Below are positions 13,442-20,643 of a stretch of DNA of 20,643 bases, piece after piece. The notes under the pieces were generated by a model. That model did no database searches. It saw only the letters and a program-made list of their open reading frames with translations, and was not told the origin of the DNA. The translations under genes were made by a program, and so were the position numbers. The stretch comes from an uncultured Bariatricus sp. (lineage in GTDB: Bacteria; Bacillota; Clostridia; Lachnospirales; Lachnospiraceae), in assembly GCA_934307065.1 (NCBI GenBank), contig CAKRCD010000030.1, forward strand, positions 1-20,643. Reading direction: 5' to 3'. Numbering within the stretch: the first letter of the stretch is position 1; each line of letters begins with the position of its first letter.

Positions 13442-14680
13442 ATGAAACGAAGAGTAGTGATCACTGGAATGGGTGCTGTAACCCCGATTGGAAATGATGT
13501 AGAAACGTTTTGGGAAGCAGTCAAAAAGGGTGTGACAGGGATTGGACCTATTACGAAATTTGATACCACAGAATATAAAGTGAAATTAGCGGCAGAAGTA
13601 AAAGGATTCGTGGCAAAAGAAAGAATGGATTTCAAGACTGCAAAGCGTATGGAATTATTTTCACAGTATGCGGTTGTAGCGGCAATGGAGGCATTTGCGC
13701 AGGCGGGGATTGATATGACAAAGGAGAACCCGTATCGGGCGGGAGTCAGCATCGGCTCTGGTATTGGAGGATTAAGCATTATGGAGTCAGAACATGAAAA
13801 GATTCTGACAAAAGGACCCACAAGAGTGAATCCATTTTTAATCCCAATGATGATTTCGAATATGGCAGCCGGAAATGTAGCGATTGCATTAGGGCTGAAA
13901 GGAAAATGTGTCAATGTTGTGACTGCCTGTGCAACAGGCTCCCATTCGATTGGGGATGCGCTGCGTGCGATCCAATATGGAGATGCAGATATCATGGTTG
14001 CCGGAGGAACAGAAAGTGCCATCACTCCGATTGGAGTTGCTGGATTTAGCGCACTGACAGCACTTACGACCAGCACAGACCCGAACCACGCCTCCATACC
14101 GTTTGATAAGGAGCGGAGCGGTTTTGTAATTGGCGAGGGAGCAGGTGTTGTAGTGCTGGAAGAACTGGAACATGCCAAACAAAGAGGGGCGCGGATTCTG
14201 GCAGAGGTGTCAGGATATGGAGCAACCTGTGATGCCTTCCATATTACGTCTCCGTCGGAAGATGGGGAAGGTGCAGCTATGGCGATGAGACTTGCAATGG
14301 AAGAGGCAGGTATTGCTCCGGAGGAAGTCTCCTATATTAATGCGCATGGAACCAGTACGCATCACAATGATCTGTTTGAGACACGTGCAATCAAGAAAGC
14401 ATTCGGAGATGCAGCCGGGCAGCTGTATATCAATTCTACCAAATCCATGACAGGCCATTTGCTTGGAGCAGCCGGAGCAGTGGAATGTATTGTGTGTGTG
14501 AAAAGCATTTTAGATGGTTATATACATGCAACGGTAAATTCCAAAGAAAGCGAAGAAGAATGTGATCTGAATTATATGTTTGGCAAAGGAATTTGTAAGG
14601 AAGTAAACTATGCAATGAGCAATTCTTTGGGATTTGGTGGACATAATGCATCCTTGCTTATTGCAAAATACCGGGAATAG
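13442..14680 (+). CDS. fabF: 3-oxoacyl-ACP synthase II (FabF)
   Basis: A 412-residue elongating condensing enzyme. The catalytic residues are Cys163 in TACATGSHSIG, His302 in NAHGTST and His339 in MTGHLLGAAG, matching the well-studied FabF numbering closely. The start MKRRVVITGMGAVTPIG is the conserved N-terminus. After GTST the sequence is HHND, where a Pro is common. The ribosome site (AAAGG) is modest, so translation may depend on coupling to fabG, 15 bases upstream. There is no fabB and no fabA here, so FabF is the only elongating synthase in the operon. Confidence 0.97.
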   Translation: MKRRVVITGMGAVTPIGNDVETFWEAVKKGVTGIGPITKFDTTEYKVKLAAEVKGFVAKERMDFKTAKRMELFSQYAVVAAMEAFAQAGIDMTKENPYRAGVSIGSGIGGLSIMESEHEKILTKGPTRVNPFLIPMMISNMAAGNVAIALGLKGKCVNVVTACATGSHSIGDALRAIQYGDADIMVAGGTESAITPIGVAGFSALTALTTSTDPNHASIPFDKERSGFVIGEGAGVVVLEELEHAKQRGARILAEVSGYGATCDAFHITSPSEDGEGAAMAMRLAMEEAGIAPEEVSYINAHGTSTHHNDLFETRAIKKAFGDAAGQLYINSTKSMTGHLLGAAGAVECIVCVKSILDGYIHATVNSKESEEECDLNYMFGKGICKEVNYAMSNSLGFGGHNASLLIAKYRE

Positions 14681-14697
14681 TGTGGAGGAAGAAATAC

Positions 14698-15111
14698 ATG
14701 GAACAGAAAGATCTATTGGAATTGATTCGGGCAGTATCGAATTCAAATATAGCTGATTTTCAGTACGAGCAGGGGGAAACCAAGGTTATGATCAGTGCAT
14801 TTGGCAGACAATCCGCTGTGGCTTCGCAGGAAGTGATGCAGCCGGTTGCAGAACAGATGAATGTTCCGGTTTCCGATGCACAGACGGTTAAGGCACCTTT
14901 AGTAGGTACTTTTTATGCAGCACCTTCAGAAGAGGCAGCACCTTATGTTCAGGTGGGAGATCAGGTCAAAAAAGGACAGACACTTGGAATTGTCGAAGCA
15001 ATGAAACTAATGAACGAGATCGAATCGGAATATGATGGTGTAGTAGTCGAAGTCTGTGTGAAAAATGGTGCGATGGTAGAATATGGACAGCCGTTGTTCC
15101 GTATTTCCTAA
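14698..15111 (+). CDS. accB: Acetyl-CoA carboxylase biotin carboxyl carrier protein (AccB)
   Basis: A 137-residue carrier of the biotin group of acetyl-CoA carboxylase. The biotinylated residue is Lys103 in VEAMKLMNEI. The N-terminal helical domain (1-35) is followed by a short linker (about 36-63), then the biotinyl domain from VKAPLVGTFYAAP (64-76), including the thumb-like segment of bacterial AccB. The start at 14698 has GGAGG 9 bases upstream and is preferred over a start at 14680. It sits between fabF and fabZ rather than next to accC, a common arrangement in Clostridia. It needs a biotin ligase encoded elsewhere. Confidence 0.96.
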   Translation: MEQKDLLELIRAVSNSNIADFQYEQGETKVMISAFGRQSAVASQEVMQPVAEQMNVPVSDAQTVKAPLVGTFYAAPSEEAAPYVQVGDQVKKGQTLGIVEAMKLMNEIESEYDGVVVEVCVKNGAMVEYGQPLFRIS

Positions 15112-15146
15112 ACAGGATATGAAGACGGGCAAATGGGAGAAAGATA

Positions 15147-15569
15147 ATGTTAACGATCAAAGAAATTGAACAAATCATTCCACACAGACATCCATTTCTT
15201 CTGCTGGATTATGTGGAGGAGTATGTCCCGGGGGAATATGCAGTGGCATATAAATGTGTAAGCTATAGAGAAGAATTTTTTAAGGGACATTTTCCGCAGG
15301 AACCGGTGATGCCGGGGGTGCTTACGGTAGAGGCACTGGCACAGGCAGGAGCAGTTGCGATTTTAAGTAAGGAAGAAAATAAAGGAAAGACAGCTTACTT
15401 TGGTGGAATCAATAAATGCAGATTTAAAGGCAAGGTTGTTCCGGGGGATAAGCTGAAACTGGAGACAAGGATTATAAAAAGCAAAGGGCCGATGGGAATC
15501 GGTGAGGCAGTTGCAAGTGTCGACGGAAAAATCGTGGTTACGGCAGAGCTTACCTTTGTAGTTGGTTAA
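15147..15569 (+). CDS. fabZ: 3-hydroxyacyl-ACP dehydratase (FabZ)
   Basis: A 140-residue hot-dog-fold dehydratase that removes water from 3-hydroxyacyl-ACP. It shows IPHRHPFLLLD (11-21), catalytic His48 in GHFPQEPVMPG and Glu62 in VEALAQ, plus FKGKVVPGD. The length is typical. The ribosome site GGGAGAAAG precedes the ATG. With no FabA in the window, unsaturated fatty acids, if made, need another isomerase or an unusual activity of this enzyme. It is 35 bases after accB and 26 bases before accC. Confidence 0.97.
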   Translation: MLTIKEIEQIIPHRHPFLLLDYVEEYVPGEYAVAYKCVSYREEFFKGHFPQEPVMPGVLTVEALAQAGAVAILSKEENKGKTAYFGGINKCRFKGKVVPGDKLKLETRIIKSKGPMGIGEAVASVDGKIVVTAELTFVVG

Positions 15570-15595
15570 GGAATATCTGGAGGTGAAGGTGAGTG

Positions 15596-16888
15596 ATGAT
15601 TCATAAAATACTCATTGCAAATCGTGGCGAAATTGCGGTTCGCATCATACGTGCCTGTCGGGAAATGGGAATAGAGACGGTAGCTGTTTATTCAGAAGCG
15701 GACAAAGAAGCATTGCATACGCAGCTTGCGGACGAGGCAGTATGTATCGGACCGGCGGCATCGAAGGACAGCTATCTGAATATGGAAAGTATCATTAGTG
15801 CGACACTGGTTTCGGGCGCGGATGCCATTCATCCTGGATTTGGATTTCTATCTGAAAATGAAAAATTTGCAGAACTTTGTGAAAAATGCAGGATTACATT
15901 TATCGGTCCGCCATCTGAAGTGATACGGAAAATGGGAAATAAGACAGAGGCAAGAACTACGATGGTGGAGGCTGGTGTAAGTGTGATTCCAGGCTGGAAT
16001 GAGTCTATTTCATCGGTGGAAGAAGCAAAAACGATTGCAGATGATCTGGGTTATCCGGTTATCATAAAGGCAGCACTCGGAGGAGGCGGAAAGGGAATGC
16101 GGACCGCATTTGCAGAAGCAGAACTGGAGCAGGCATTTATGACAGCAAAAGCAGAGGCAAAGGCGGCCTTCGGAGAGGATGCCGTCTATATGGAACATTT
16201 TATGGAACATCCAAGACATGTGGAAGTACAGATTCTGGCAGATGCTTATGGGAATATTGTGCATCTGGGGGAAAGGGATTGTTCCATTCAGCGTAATCAT
16301 CAGAAATTTATCGAAGAGGCGCCTTGCGTAGCAATCAGCCCGGAACTACGGGAAAGAATGGGTTGCGCTGCAGTAAAAGCAGCACGTGCCGCAGGCTATG
16401 TAAATGCAGGAACCATTGAATTTCTAGTGGAAAATGAAACAGATTTTTATTTTATGGAAATGAATACCCGTATTCAGGTGGAACACCCGGTAACGGAGTG
16501 GGTAACAGGCGTGGATCTTGTAAAGGAGCAGATACGCATTGCATCGGGAGAAAAACTGTCCATCACACAAGAAGATGTTTGTTTGGAAGGACATGCCATT
16601 GAATGCAGGATCAATGCAGAGAATCCGGCGCTTGATTTTAGACCATCGCCAGGTAATATTACCGGTCTGTACCTGCCAGGCGGGAAAGGAATCCGAATGG
16701 ATACTGCTATCTATAGTGGGTACACCGTTCCGGCATACTACGATTCCATGATTGCAAAGCTGATTGTGCATGCGGAGAATCGTTTAGAGGCACTGCGTAA
16801 GATGAAAAGTGCGCTTGGCGAGATTGTGATAGAGGGAATCGACACCAACGTAGATTATTTATATGAAGTGATAAGTGAGATGGAGTAA
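15596..16888 (+). CDS. accC: Acetyl-CoA carboxylase biotin carboxylase (AccC)
   Basis: A 430-residue ATP-grasp enzyme that carboxylates the biotin of AccB. It shows KILIANRGEIAVRI at the start, the ATP glycine loop GGGGKGMR (162-169), ERDCSIQRNHQK, and EMNTRIQVEHPVTEWVTG (from Glu288). ATG at 15596 gives the family-standard N-terminus; a GTG at 15593 directly before it is also compatible with the GGAGG at 15579. The protein ends at YEVISEME, about 15-20 residues earlier than I expect, because the last segment (usually HP.F..G..DT.FI) is absent. The neighbouring frames do not encode it, so this is a short C-terminus rather than an obvious frameshift. accDA starts 3 bases later. Confidence 0.95.
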   Translation: MIHKILIANRGEIAVRIIRACREMGIETVAVYSEADKEALHTQLADEAVCIGPAASKDSYLNMESIISATLVSGADAIHPGFGFLSENEKFAELCEKCRITFIGPPSEVIRKMGNKTEARTTMVEAGVSVIPGWNESISSVEEAKTIADDLGYPVIIKAALGGGGKGMRTAFAEAELEQAFMTAKAEAKAAFGEDAVYMEHFMEHPRHVEVQILADAYGNIVHLGERDCSIQRNHQKFIEEAPCVAISPELRERMGCAAVKAARAAGYVNAGTIEFLVENETDFYFMEMNTRIQVEHPVTEWVTGVDLVKEQIRIASGEKLSITQEDVCLEGHAIECRINAENPALDFRPSPGNITGLYLPGGKGIRMDTAIYSGYTVPAYYDSMIAKLIVHAENRLEALRKMKSALGEIVIEGIDTNVDYLYEVISEME

Positions 16889-16891
16889 TCG

Positions 16892-18589
16892 ATGCTGTTA
16901 GTAAATAAATTCAAGAAGAGTTATACAAGAATTGGCGGTGGCTCCAATCAGTCGGGGCCGGAGGTTCCGGAAGGACTTCTGAAAAAATGTAATATGTGCA
17001 AATCTGCCATTTATACCGAGGAAGTCATTGCCAATCATTATATTTGCCCAAAGTGTAAGGGATATTTTAAACTAAATGCGATGAAACGGATTGAGATGAT
17101 TACGGAGAGTGGATCATTTGAACCGTGGGATGAAGGCATGGATACGGTAAATCCGCTGCAATATAAAGGATATGTAGAAAAAATAGAGGGACTTCGGAAA
17201 AAAACAGGGCTGGACGAGGCTGTGGTAAGTGGCTTAGCCAGAATTGGAGAACATAAAGTTGTTCTTGCGGTCTGCGACAGTCGGTTTATGATGGCAAGTA
17301 TGGGAAGCGTCGTTGGAGAGAAAATCACGAGGGCAGTAGAGCGCGCAACACGCGAACAACTTCCTGTGATTATTTTTGCCTGCTCGGGCGGAGCGAGAAT
17401 GCAGGAAGGAATGGTGTCACTGATGCAAATGGCAAAGACGTCCGCAGCATTGAAAAGGCACAGTGATGCGGGGCTTCTGTATATCTCCGTATTGACGGAT
17501 CCTACAACAGGCGGTGTAACTGCAAGTTTTGCAATGCTTGGAGATATTATTTTAGCTGAGCCGGGTGCACTGATTGGATTTGCCGGACCAAGGGTCATTG
17601 AACAGACAATTGGACAGAAGCTTCCAAAGGGCTTTCAGCGTTCGGAATTTCTGCTGGAGCATGGGTTCATAGATCGGATTGTTCCCAGACCAGAAATGAA
17701 GCAGACCTTGAAACAGATTCTGGATATGCACAGGAGTAAGGAAGCGGATGTTATGCAAGCGTGTACGGACGTGCAGCCGCTGTTTCCATCAGGAATAGAT
17801 GAAGCAACACATTCCGCCTGGGACAGAGTACAGATTTCACGTAAGAAAGACAGACCGGTAGGGCAGGATTATATCGATCATCTGATGGACCATTTTGTGG
17901 AATTCCATGGGGATCGCTATTTTGGGGATGATACCGCAATTGTTGGTGGAATCGGGTATTACAAAGGCAGTCCGATTACAGTAATTGCACAGTGTAAAGG
18001 AAAAGAAACGAAAGAAAATATCAGGCGAAATTTCGGTATGCCGTCACCGGAAGGATATCGAAAAGCCCTTCGGCTGATGAAACAGGCAGAAAAATTTCAT
18101 AGACCAGTGCTTTGTCTTGTAGATACTCCGGGGGCATTTTGTGGATTAGAAGCGGAAGAACGCGGACAAGGAGAAGCAATTGCGAGAAATCTGTATGAAC
18201 TTTCAACTTTGAAAACACCAATCCTCTCCATTGTTATCGGGGAAGGCGGAAGCGGTGGCGCATTGGCACTGGCGGTAGCGGATGAAGTGTGGATGTTAAG
18301 AAATTCGGTATATTCGATCTTGTCGCCAGAAGGATATGCTACCATCTTGTGGAAGGACAGTTCCAAGGCAAAGGAAGCAGCAGCGGTTATGCGGATGACA
18401 GCAGACGATCTTCTGGAAATGCACATGATCGAAGGAATCATTGAGGAACCACAGGAATATACAGTAGATCAGATGTCTTTGGTACAAAGACAAATAGAGG
18501 AAGTCCTGGACCGGTTTCTGAAAGAAAAATCAGCACTGACAGAGAAAGAACTGACAGAAGCGCGTTATCAGAGATTCAGGAGAATGTAA
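16892..18589 (+). CDS. accDA: Fused acetyl-CoA carboxylase carboxyltransferase, beta-alpha (AccD-AccA)
   Basis: A single 565-residue frame carries both carboxyltransferase subunits, which are usually separate. The AccD part (about 1-275) has the zinc ribbon Cys33, Cys36, Cys52, Cys55, SGGARMQEG (165-173), TDPTTGGVTASFA and EPGALIGFAGPRVIEQT. The AccA part (about 310-565) starts near WDRVQISRKKDRP and has FHGDRYFGDD, KGKETKENIRRNFGMP, DTPGAFCG, EERGQGEAIARN and GEGGSGGALAL (450-460). The first 50-60 residues of a free AccA, a helical region, are missing and replaced by a linker. Fusion fixes a 1:1 ratio. The start follows accC by 3 bases with a GGAG site inside the accC end. It transfers the carboxyl group from biotin to acetyl-CoA to give malonyl-CoA. 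Confidence 0.95.
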   Translation: MLLVNKFKKSYTRIGGGSNQSGPEVPEGLLKKCNMCKSAIYTEEVIANHYICPKCKGYFKLNAMKRIEMITESGSFEPWDEGMDTVNPLQYKGYVEKIEGLRKKTGLDEAVVSGLARIGEHKVVLAVCDSRFMMASMGSVVGEKITRAVERATREQLPVIIFACSGGARMQEGMVSLMQMAKTSAALKRHSDAGLLYISVLTDPTTGGVTASFAMLGDIILAEPGALIGFAGPRVIEQTIGQKLPKGFQRSEFLLEHGFIDRIVPRPEMKQTLKQILDMHRSKEADVMQACTDVQPLFPSGIDEATHSAWDRVQISRKKDRPVGQDYIDHLMDHFVEFHGDRYFGDDTAIVGGIGYYKGSPITVIAQCKGKETKENIRRNFGMPSPEGYRKALRLMKQAEKFHRPVLCLVDTPGAFCGLEAEERGQGEAIARNLYELSTLKTPILSIVIGEGGSGGALALAVADEVWMLRNSVYSILSPEGYATILWKDSSKAKEAAAVMRMTADDLLEMHMIEGIIEEPQEYTVDQMSLVQRQIEEVLDRFLKEKSALTEKELTEARYQRFRRM

Positions 18590-19690
18590 ATGGAAAAACA
18601 GAGTAAAACAGCACATAGAAACCCGTTGAAAATAGGCGATTTGGAATCACAGGTTCCGTTGATACAAGGGGGGATGGGTGTTGGCATCAGTCTCGGAAAT
18701 CTGGCCGGAGCAGTTGCAAAAGCTGGAGCAGTAGGGATTATTTCGGCAGCTCAGATTGGATATCGGGAGCCTGATTTTGAAAATAATACAGTAGAAGCCA
18801 ATTTAAGAGCAATAGAAAAAGAATATGACAAGGCCAGAAAGATTTCCCCGGAAGGAGTGATTGGTTTTAACATCATGGTTGCCATGAATCACTACAAAGA
18901 ATATGTGAAAAAGGTGGCGGAAGTAGGAGCGGATCTGATCATATCCGGAGCAGGACTTCCAACAGAACTGCCAGAATTGGTAGCCGGATATGAGATCAAG
19001 ATTGCACCCATCGTATCCAGTGAAAAGGCGGCACAGGTCCTTTTAAAAATGTGGGATAGGAAATACGAAAGAACAGCAGATCTTGTTGTGGTCGAAGGAC
19101 CAAAAGCAGGCGGACACCTTGGATTTTCAGAGGAAGAAGTGCAGCATCTGACCTGGGAAATGTATAAAGAAGAAATAAGAAAAATCCAACAGGTTGTAAA
19201 AGAATATGAAGAAAAATACCATCAACAGATTCCGGTAGTAGTAGCAGGTGGGATTTTTGATGCAGATGATGTAAAACGAGTGATGGAATTAGGTGTGGAA
19301 GGAGTACAAGTGGCAAGTCGTTTTGTGGCTACAGAAGAATGCGATGCGGACATATTGTATAAAGAAGCCTATGTGAAGTGTAAAAAAGAAGATGTTATAT
19401 TAGTAAAAAGTCCAGTCGGAATGCCGGGCAGAGCTATGAGAAATCATTTTTCAGATAGAATAGAACGAGGTGAAAAAGAAAAAATCCAAAGATGCTATGG
19501 GTGTCTGCGAAAGTGCGATCCATCGAATATTCCATATTGTATTACCAAAGCATTGATTCGTGCAGTGGAAGGAGATGTGGAAAATGGACTGATCTTTTGC
19601 GGGGCAGAGACATATCGGACACAGAGGATAGAAACGGTACAAGAAGTGGTCGATTCGTTGTTTCAACTTGAAATAAACGAAAACCCGTAG
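18590..19690 (+). CDS. Second FMN-dependent FabK/nitronate monooxygenase-like protein with Cys cluster
   Basis: A 366-residue TIM-barrel flavoprotein of the nitronate monooxygenase/FabK superfamily. It shows LIQGGMGVGISLGNLAGAVAKAG, VEGPKAGGHLG with His176, VVAGGIFDADDV, and VQVASRFVATEE for FMN. Unlike the FabK at 10855 it has a C-terminal CYGCLRKC..(7)..C cluster (Cys302, 305, 309, 317), which could bind metal or an iron-sulfur centre. The ATG directly abuts the accDA stop, with AGGAG in the accDA end, so the two are tightly coupled. Placement in the operon suggests a role in lipid synthesis, such as a second enoyl reductase or isomerase, or protection from nitro compounds. The function is not settled by sequence. 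Confidence 0.82.
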   Translation: MEKQSKTAHRNPLKIGDLESQVPLIQGGMGVGISLGNLAGAVAKAGAVGIISAAQIGYREPDFENNTVEANLRAIEKEYDKARKISPEGVIGFNIMVAMNHYKEYVKKVAEVGADLIISGAGLPTELPELVAGYEIKIAPIVSSEKAAQVLLKMWDRKYERTADLVVVEGPKAGGHLGFSEEEVQHLTWEMYKEEIRKIQQVVKEYEEKYHQQIPVVVAGGIFDADDVKRVMELGVEGVQVASRFVATEECDADILYKEAYVKCKKEDVILVKSPVGMPGRAMRNHFSDRIERGEKEKIQRCYGCLRKCDPSNIPYCITKALIRAVEGDVENGLIFCGAETYRTQRIETVQEVVDSLFQLEINENP

Positions 19691-19739
19691 TATGATGAAA
19701 AGAAAGAAATCTAAGGAAAAGATGCAAGAATGAGGAGAA

Positions 19740-20192
19740 ATGAGAGTGGATACCCGCAATACAATCAACGATATTTTAGTGAATTTATTTAATGAAATCA
19801 TGGATTTAGAAGAACGAGAAATCATCAAAGGGGAATTCAAAAACATTTCTGTGAATGATATGCATATTCTAGATGCAATCGGTCCGGGCGAAGGTAAGAA
19901 TATGTCTGCGATCGCCAGACTTCGAGGGGTAACGATCGGTTCCCTTTCCACTTCGATGAACAGTCTGGTAAAGAAGGATTATGTAATACGTGAACGAAGC
20001 GAAACAGACCGGCGTGTAGTGATCATCAAGCTGACAGAAAAGGGCCAGCGCGCATACCAGTGCCATAAGGCCTTCCATGAGATGATGGCAGATCGTGCGG
20101 TAAGTGCATTGGCCGAGGAAGATGCACCGAAAGTGGCAAAGGTTTTGAAAGGCGTTGCTGAATTTTTTAGAGAATTCAAGGAGAAGGAATAA
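19740..20192 (+). CDS. fabT: MarR-family repressor, FabT-like regulator of fatty acid synthesis
   Basis: A 150-residue winged helix regulator. The DNA-binding unit runs from about 41 to 102: MSAIARLRGVTIGSLSTSMNSLVKKDYVIRERSETDRRVVIIKLTEKG, with the wing DRR. Flanking helices should form the dimer interface. Being last in the fab/acc operon, 49 bases after the flavoprotein gene, and having a TTTGA-N3-TCAAA site at the operon promoter both favour a FabT role, that is, repression stimulated by acyl-ACP. In streptococci and clostridia fabT usually stands near the front of the cluster. The GGAG site is only 2 bases from ATG 19740, so a GTG at 19746, two codons later and 8 bases from the site, may be the true start. 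Confidence 0.8.
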   Translation: MRVDTRNTINDILVNLFNEIMDLEEREIIKGEFKNISVNDMHILDAIGPGEGKNMSAIARLRGVTIGSLSTSMNSLVKKDYVIRERSETDRRVVIIKLTEKGQRAYQCHKAFHEMMADRAVSALAEEDAPKVAKVLKGVAEFFREFKEKE

Positions 20193-20235
20193 GAACATGG
20201 ATGGAAGAGAATCCATGAAACATATGGTGATGATA

Positions 20236-20265
20236 AGGGGCTGCCAGATGGCAGCCCTATTTTTA
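20236..20265 (+). terminator. Intrinsic terminator of the fab/acc operon
   Basis: An 8-bp GC-rich stem, GGGCTGCC (20238-20245) with GGCAGCCC (20250-20257), and an AGAT loop, followed by TATTTTTATG. It lies 43 bases after the regulator stop and is the only terminator after fabH, supporting one long transcript. Confidence 0.92.
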
Positions 20266-20283
20266 TGGACTTTAGTCTGTTTA

Positions 20284-20353
20284 GGGCTTCGGAGTTTTTC
20301 GTGTTCCGAAAAATGAAGATGCCCGAAATAATAAACCACCCGCTATGCGGGTG
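20284..20353. repeat. Intergenic hairpins before the ATPase gene
   Basis: An imperfect stem runs from GGGCTTC (20284-20290) to GAAG..GCCC (20315-20324), with an inner perfect TTTTTCG (20295-20301)/CGAAAAA (20307-20313) pair. A second hairpin is CACCCGC (20337-20343) with GCGGGTG (20347-20353) and a 3-base loop. No gene is evident. These may be a second terminator, transcript ends or a small structured element; I cannot assign it. Confidence 0.45.
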
Positions 20354-20430
20354 CGCGTCGAAAGGTAATTTTATGTCTAATTTTGATGCTGCGGGCTCTT
20401 TTATTGTAGAAAATTTTTTCGCTATCTCAT

Positions 20431-20551
20431 ATAAAAGTGTGATTGATAAGCATTAAATCTTAATAATTTTGTGATTTTGGTTGTAGTTTTCATAGATTAC
20501 GCATATAATAAAAGTGTGATTATAAAGCATAAAACTCCAATAAAAATGTGA
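20431..20551 (+). repeat. Three direct repeats ATAAAA(G/A)TGTGA upstream of the ATPase gene
   Basis: ATAAAAGTGTGATT is exact at 20431-20444 and 20508-20521, and a degenerate third copy ATAAAAATGTGA is at 20540-20551, just before the ATPase ribosome site. Similarity extends past the first two copies (AAGCAT(T)AAA). The starts are 77 and 32 bases apart. The arrangement suggests a regulator, perhaps the ATPase product itself, that binds its own control region. Confidence 0.6.
20504..20509 (+). promoter_or_regulatory. -10 box for the ATPase gene
   Basis: TATAAT is a perfect -10 consensus 54 bases before the start codon. A weak -35 TTGTAG (20481-20486) is 17 bases upstream. The box overlaps the second copy of the direct repeat, so a protein bound there would compete with RNA polymerase. 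Confidence 0.5.
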
Positions 20552-20562
20552 GGGGTGATTCT

Positions 20563-20643
20563 ATGAAACGATTTATCTTAAAAAAGTTGCTGGATTGGAA
20601 GGATTCTCCCTACCGCAAGCCTTTAATCTTGAAGGGCGTACGT
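20563..20643 (+). CDS. DUF4143-type AAA ATPase, N-terminal 27 residues (3' truncated by window)
   Basis: The frame is open from ATG 20563 to the window end. The product begins MKRFILKKLLDWKDS followed by PYRKPLILKGVR, which is the standard opening of the AAA/DUF4143 ATPase family, where GVRQVGKT (Walker A) normally follows. The ribosome site is GAGGGG about 7 bases upstream. These proteins often occur as stand-alone accessory genes with uncertain cellular role; some carry a winged helix domain and a nuclease-like C-terminal domain. Only the first strand before the P-loop is visible, so the call rests on a short but characteristic segment. The three direct repeats upstream probably belong to its regulation. 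Confidence 0.75.
   Translation, partial: MKRFILKKLLDWKDSPYRKPLILKGVR

Noticed and set aside
13288..14178. A 296-codon minus-strand open frame opposite fabF
   Set aside because: Low-complexity Ser/Pro/Ala/Ile-rich translation, no ribosome site, no recognisable domain, and fully antisense to a well-conserved gene; a codon-bias shadow.
1..20643. CRISPR arrays, tRNA or rRNA genes, phage or transposase genes
   Set aside because: No regularly spaced repeats, cloverleaf candidates, or transposase/integrase motifs were seen by eye on either strand.

Overview
The window is a stretch of low-to-moderate-GC Firmicutes chromosome, most likely from a gut Lachnospiraceae (Clostridia). The grounds are codon use, strong AGGAGG-type ribosome binding sites, the clostridial fab/acc gene order with FabK as enoyl reductase, a FabT-like MarR regulator, and intergenic structured repeats. 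No RNA genes, CRISPR arrays or complete insertion sequences were seen.

Region 1 (1-481): the last 49 codons of a MATE-type efflux protein, then a 331-bp gap with two strong hairpins. The gap is bracketed by imperfect inverted repeats that resemble insertion-sequence ends (MITE-like).

Region 2 (482-9317): an accessory, probably catabolic island. Layout: small protein and alpha/beta hydrolase (minus strand), a GrdB-like reductase subunit with Cys in place of selenocysteine (minus), an LctP-family permease (plus), a PucR/CdaR-type regulator (minus), then a second alpha/beta hydrolase plus small protein (plus) and a TetR regulator (plus). The two hydrolase/small-protein pairs are paralogous. Both small proteins align to the N-terminal half of their hydrolase neighbours but lack the catalytic serine and the whole C-terminal half, so they look like pseudo-hydrolase partners. 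A plausible but unproven reading is import of a carboxylate-type compound by the permease, hydrolysis by the two hydrolases, and control by PucR and TetR. The substrate cannot be named from sequence. This duplicated enzyme/pseudoenzyme arrangement is the best candidate here for an undescribed system.

Region 3 (9297-9638): a roughly 200-bp multi-hairpin element that starts inside the 3' end of the TetR gene, then a strong sigma-A-type promoter with an overlapping FabT-like operator.

Region 4 (9639-20192): a 12-gene type II fatty acid synthesis operon: fabH, acpP, fabK, fabD, fabG, fabF, accB, fabZ, accC, a fused accD-accA gene, a second FMN-dependent FabK/nitronate-monooxygenase-like gene, and a MarR/FabT-like regulator. 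Genes are tightly packed, with overlaps at fabK/fabD and fabD/fabG. AccBC and AccDA make malonyl-CoA, FabD loads it on AcpP, FabH starts chains, and FabF/FabG/FabZ/FabK elongate. The terminal regulator probably represses from the operator at the fabH promoter. A canonical terminator closes the operon.

Region 5 (20266-20643): a 300-bp intergenic stretch with hairpins and three copies of an ATAAAA(G/A)TGTGA repeat, then the first 27 codons of a DUF4143-type AAA ATPase that runs off the window.
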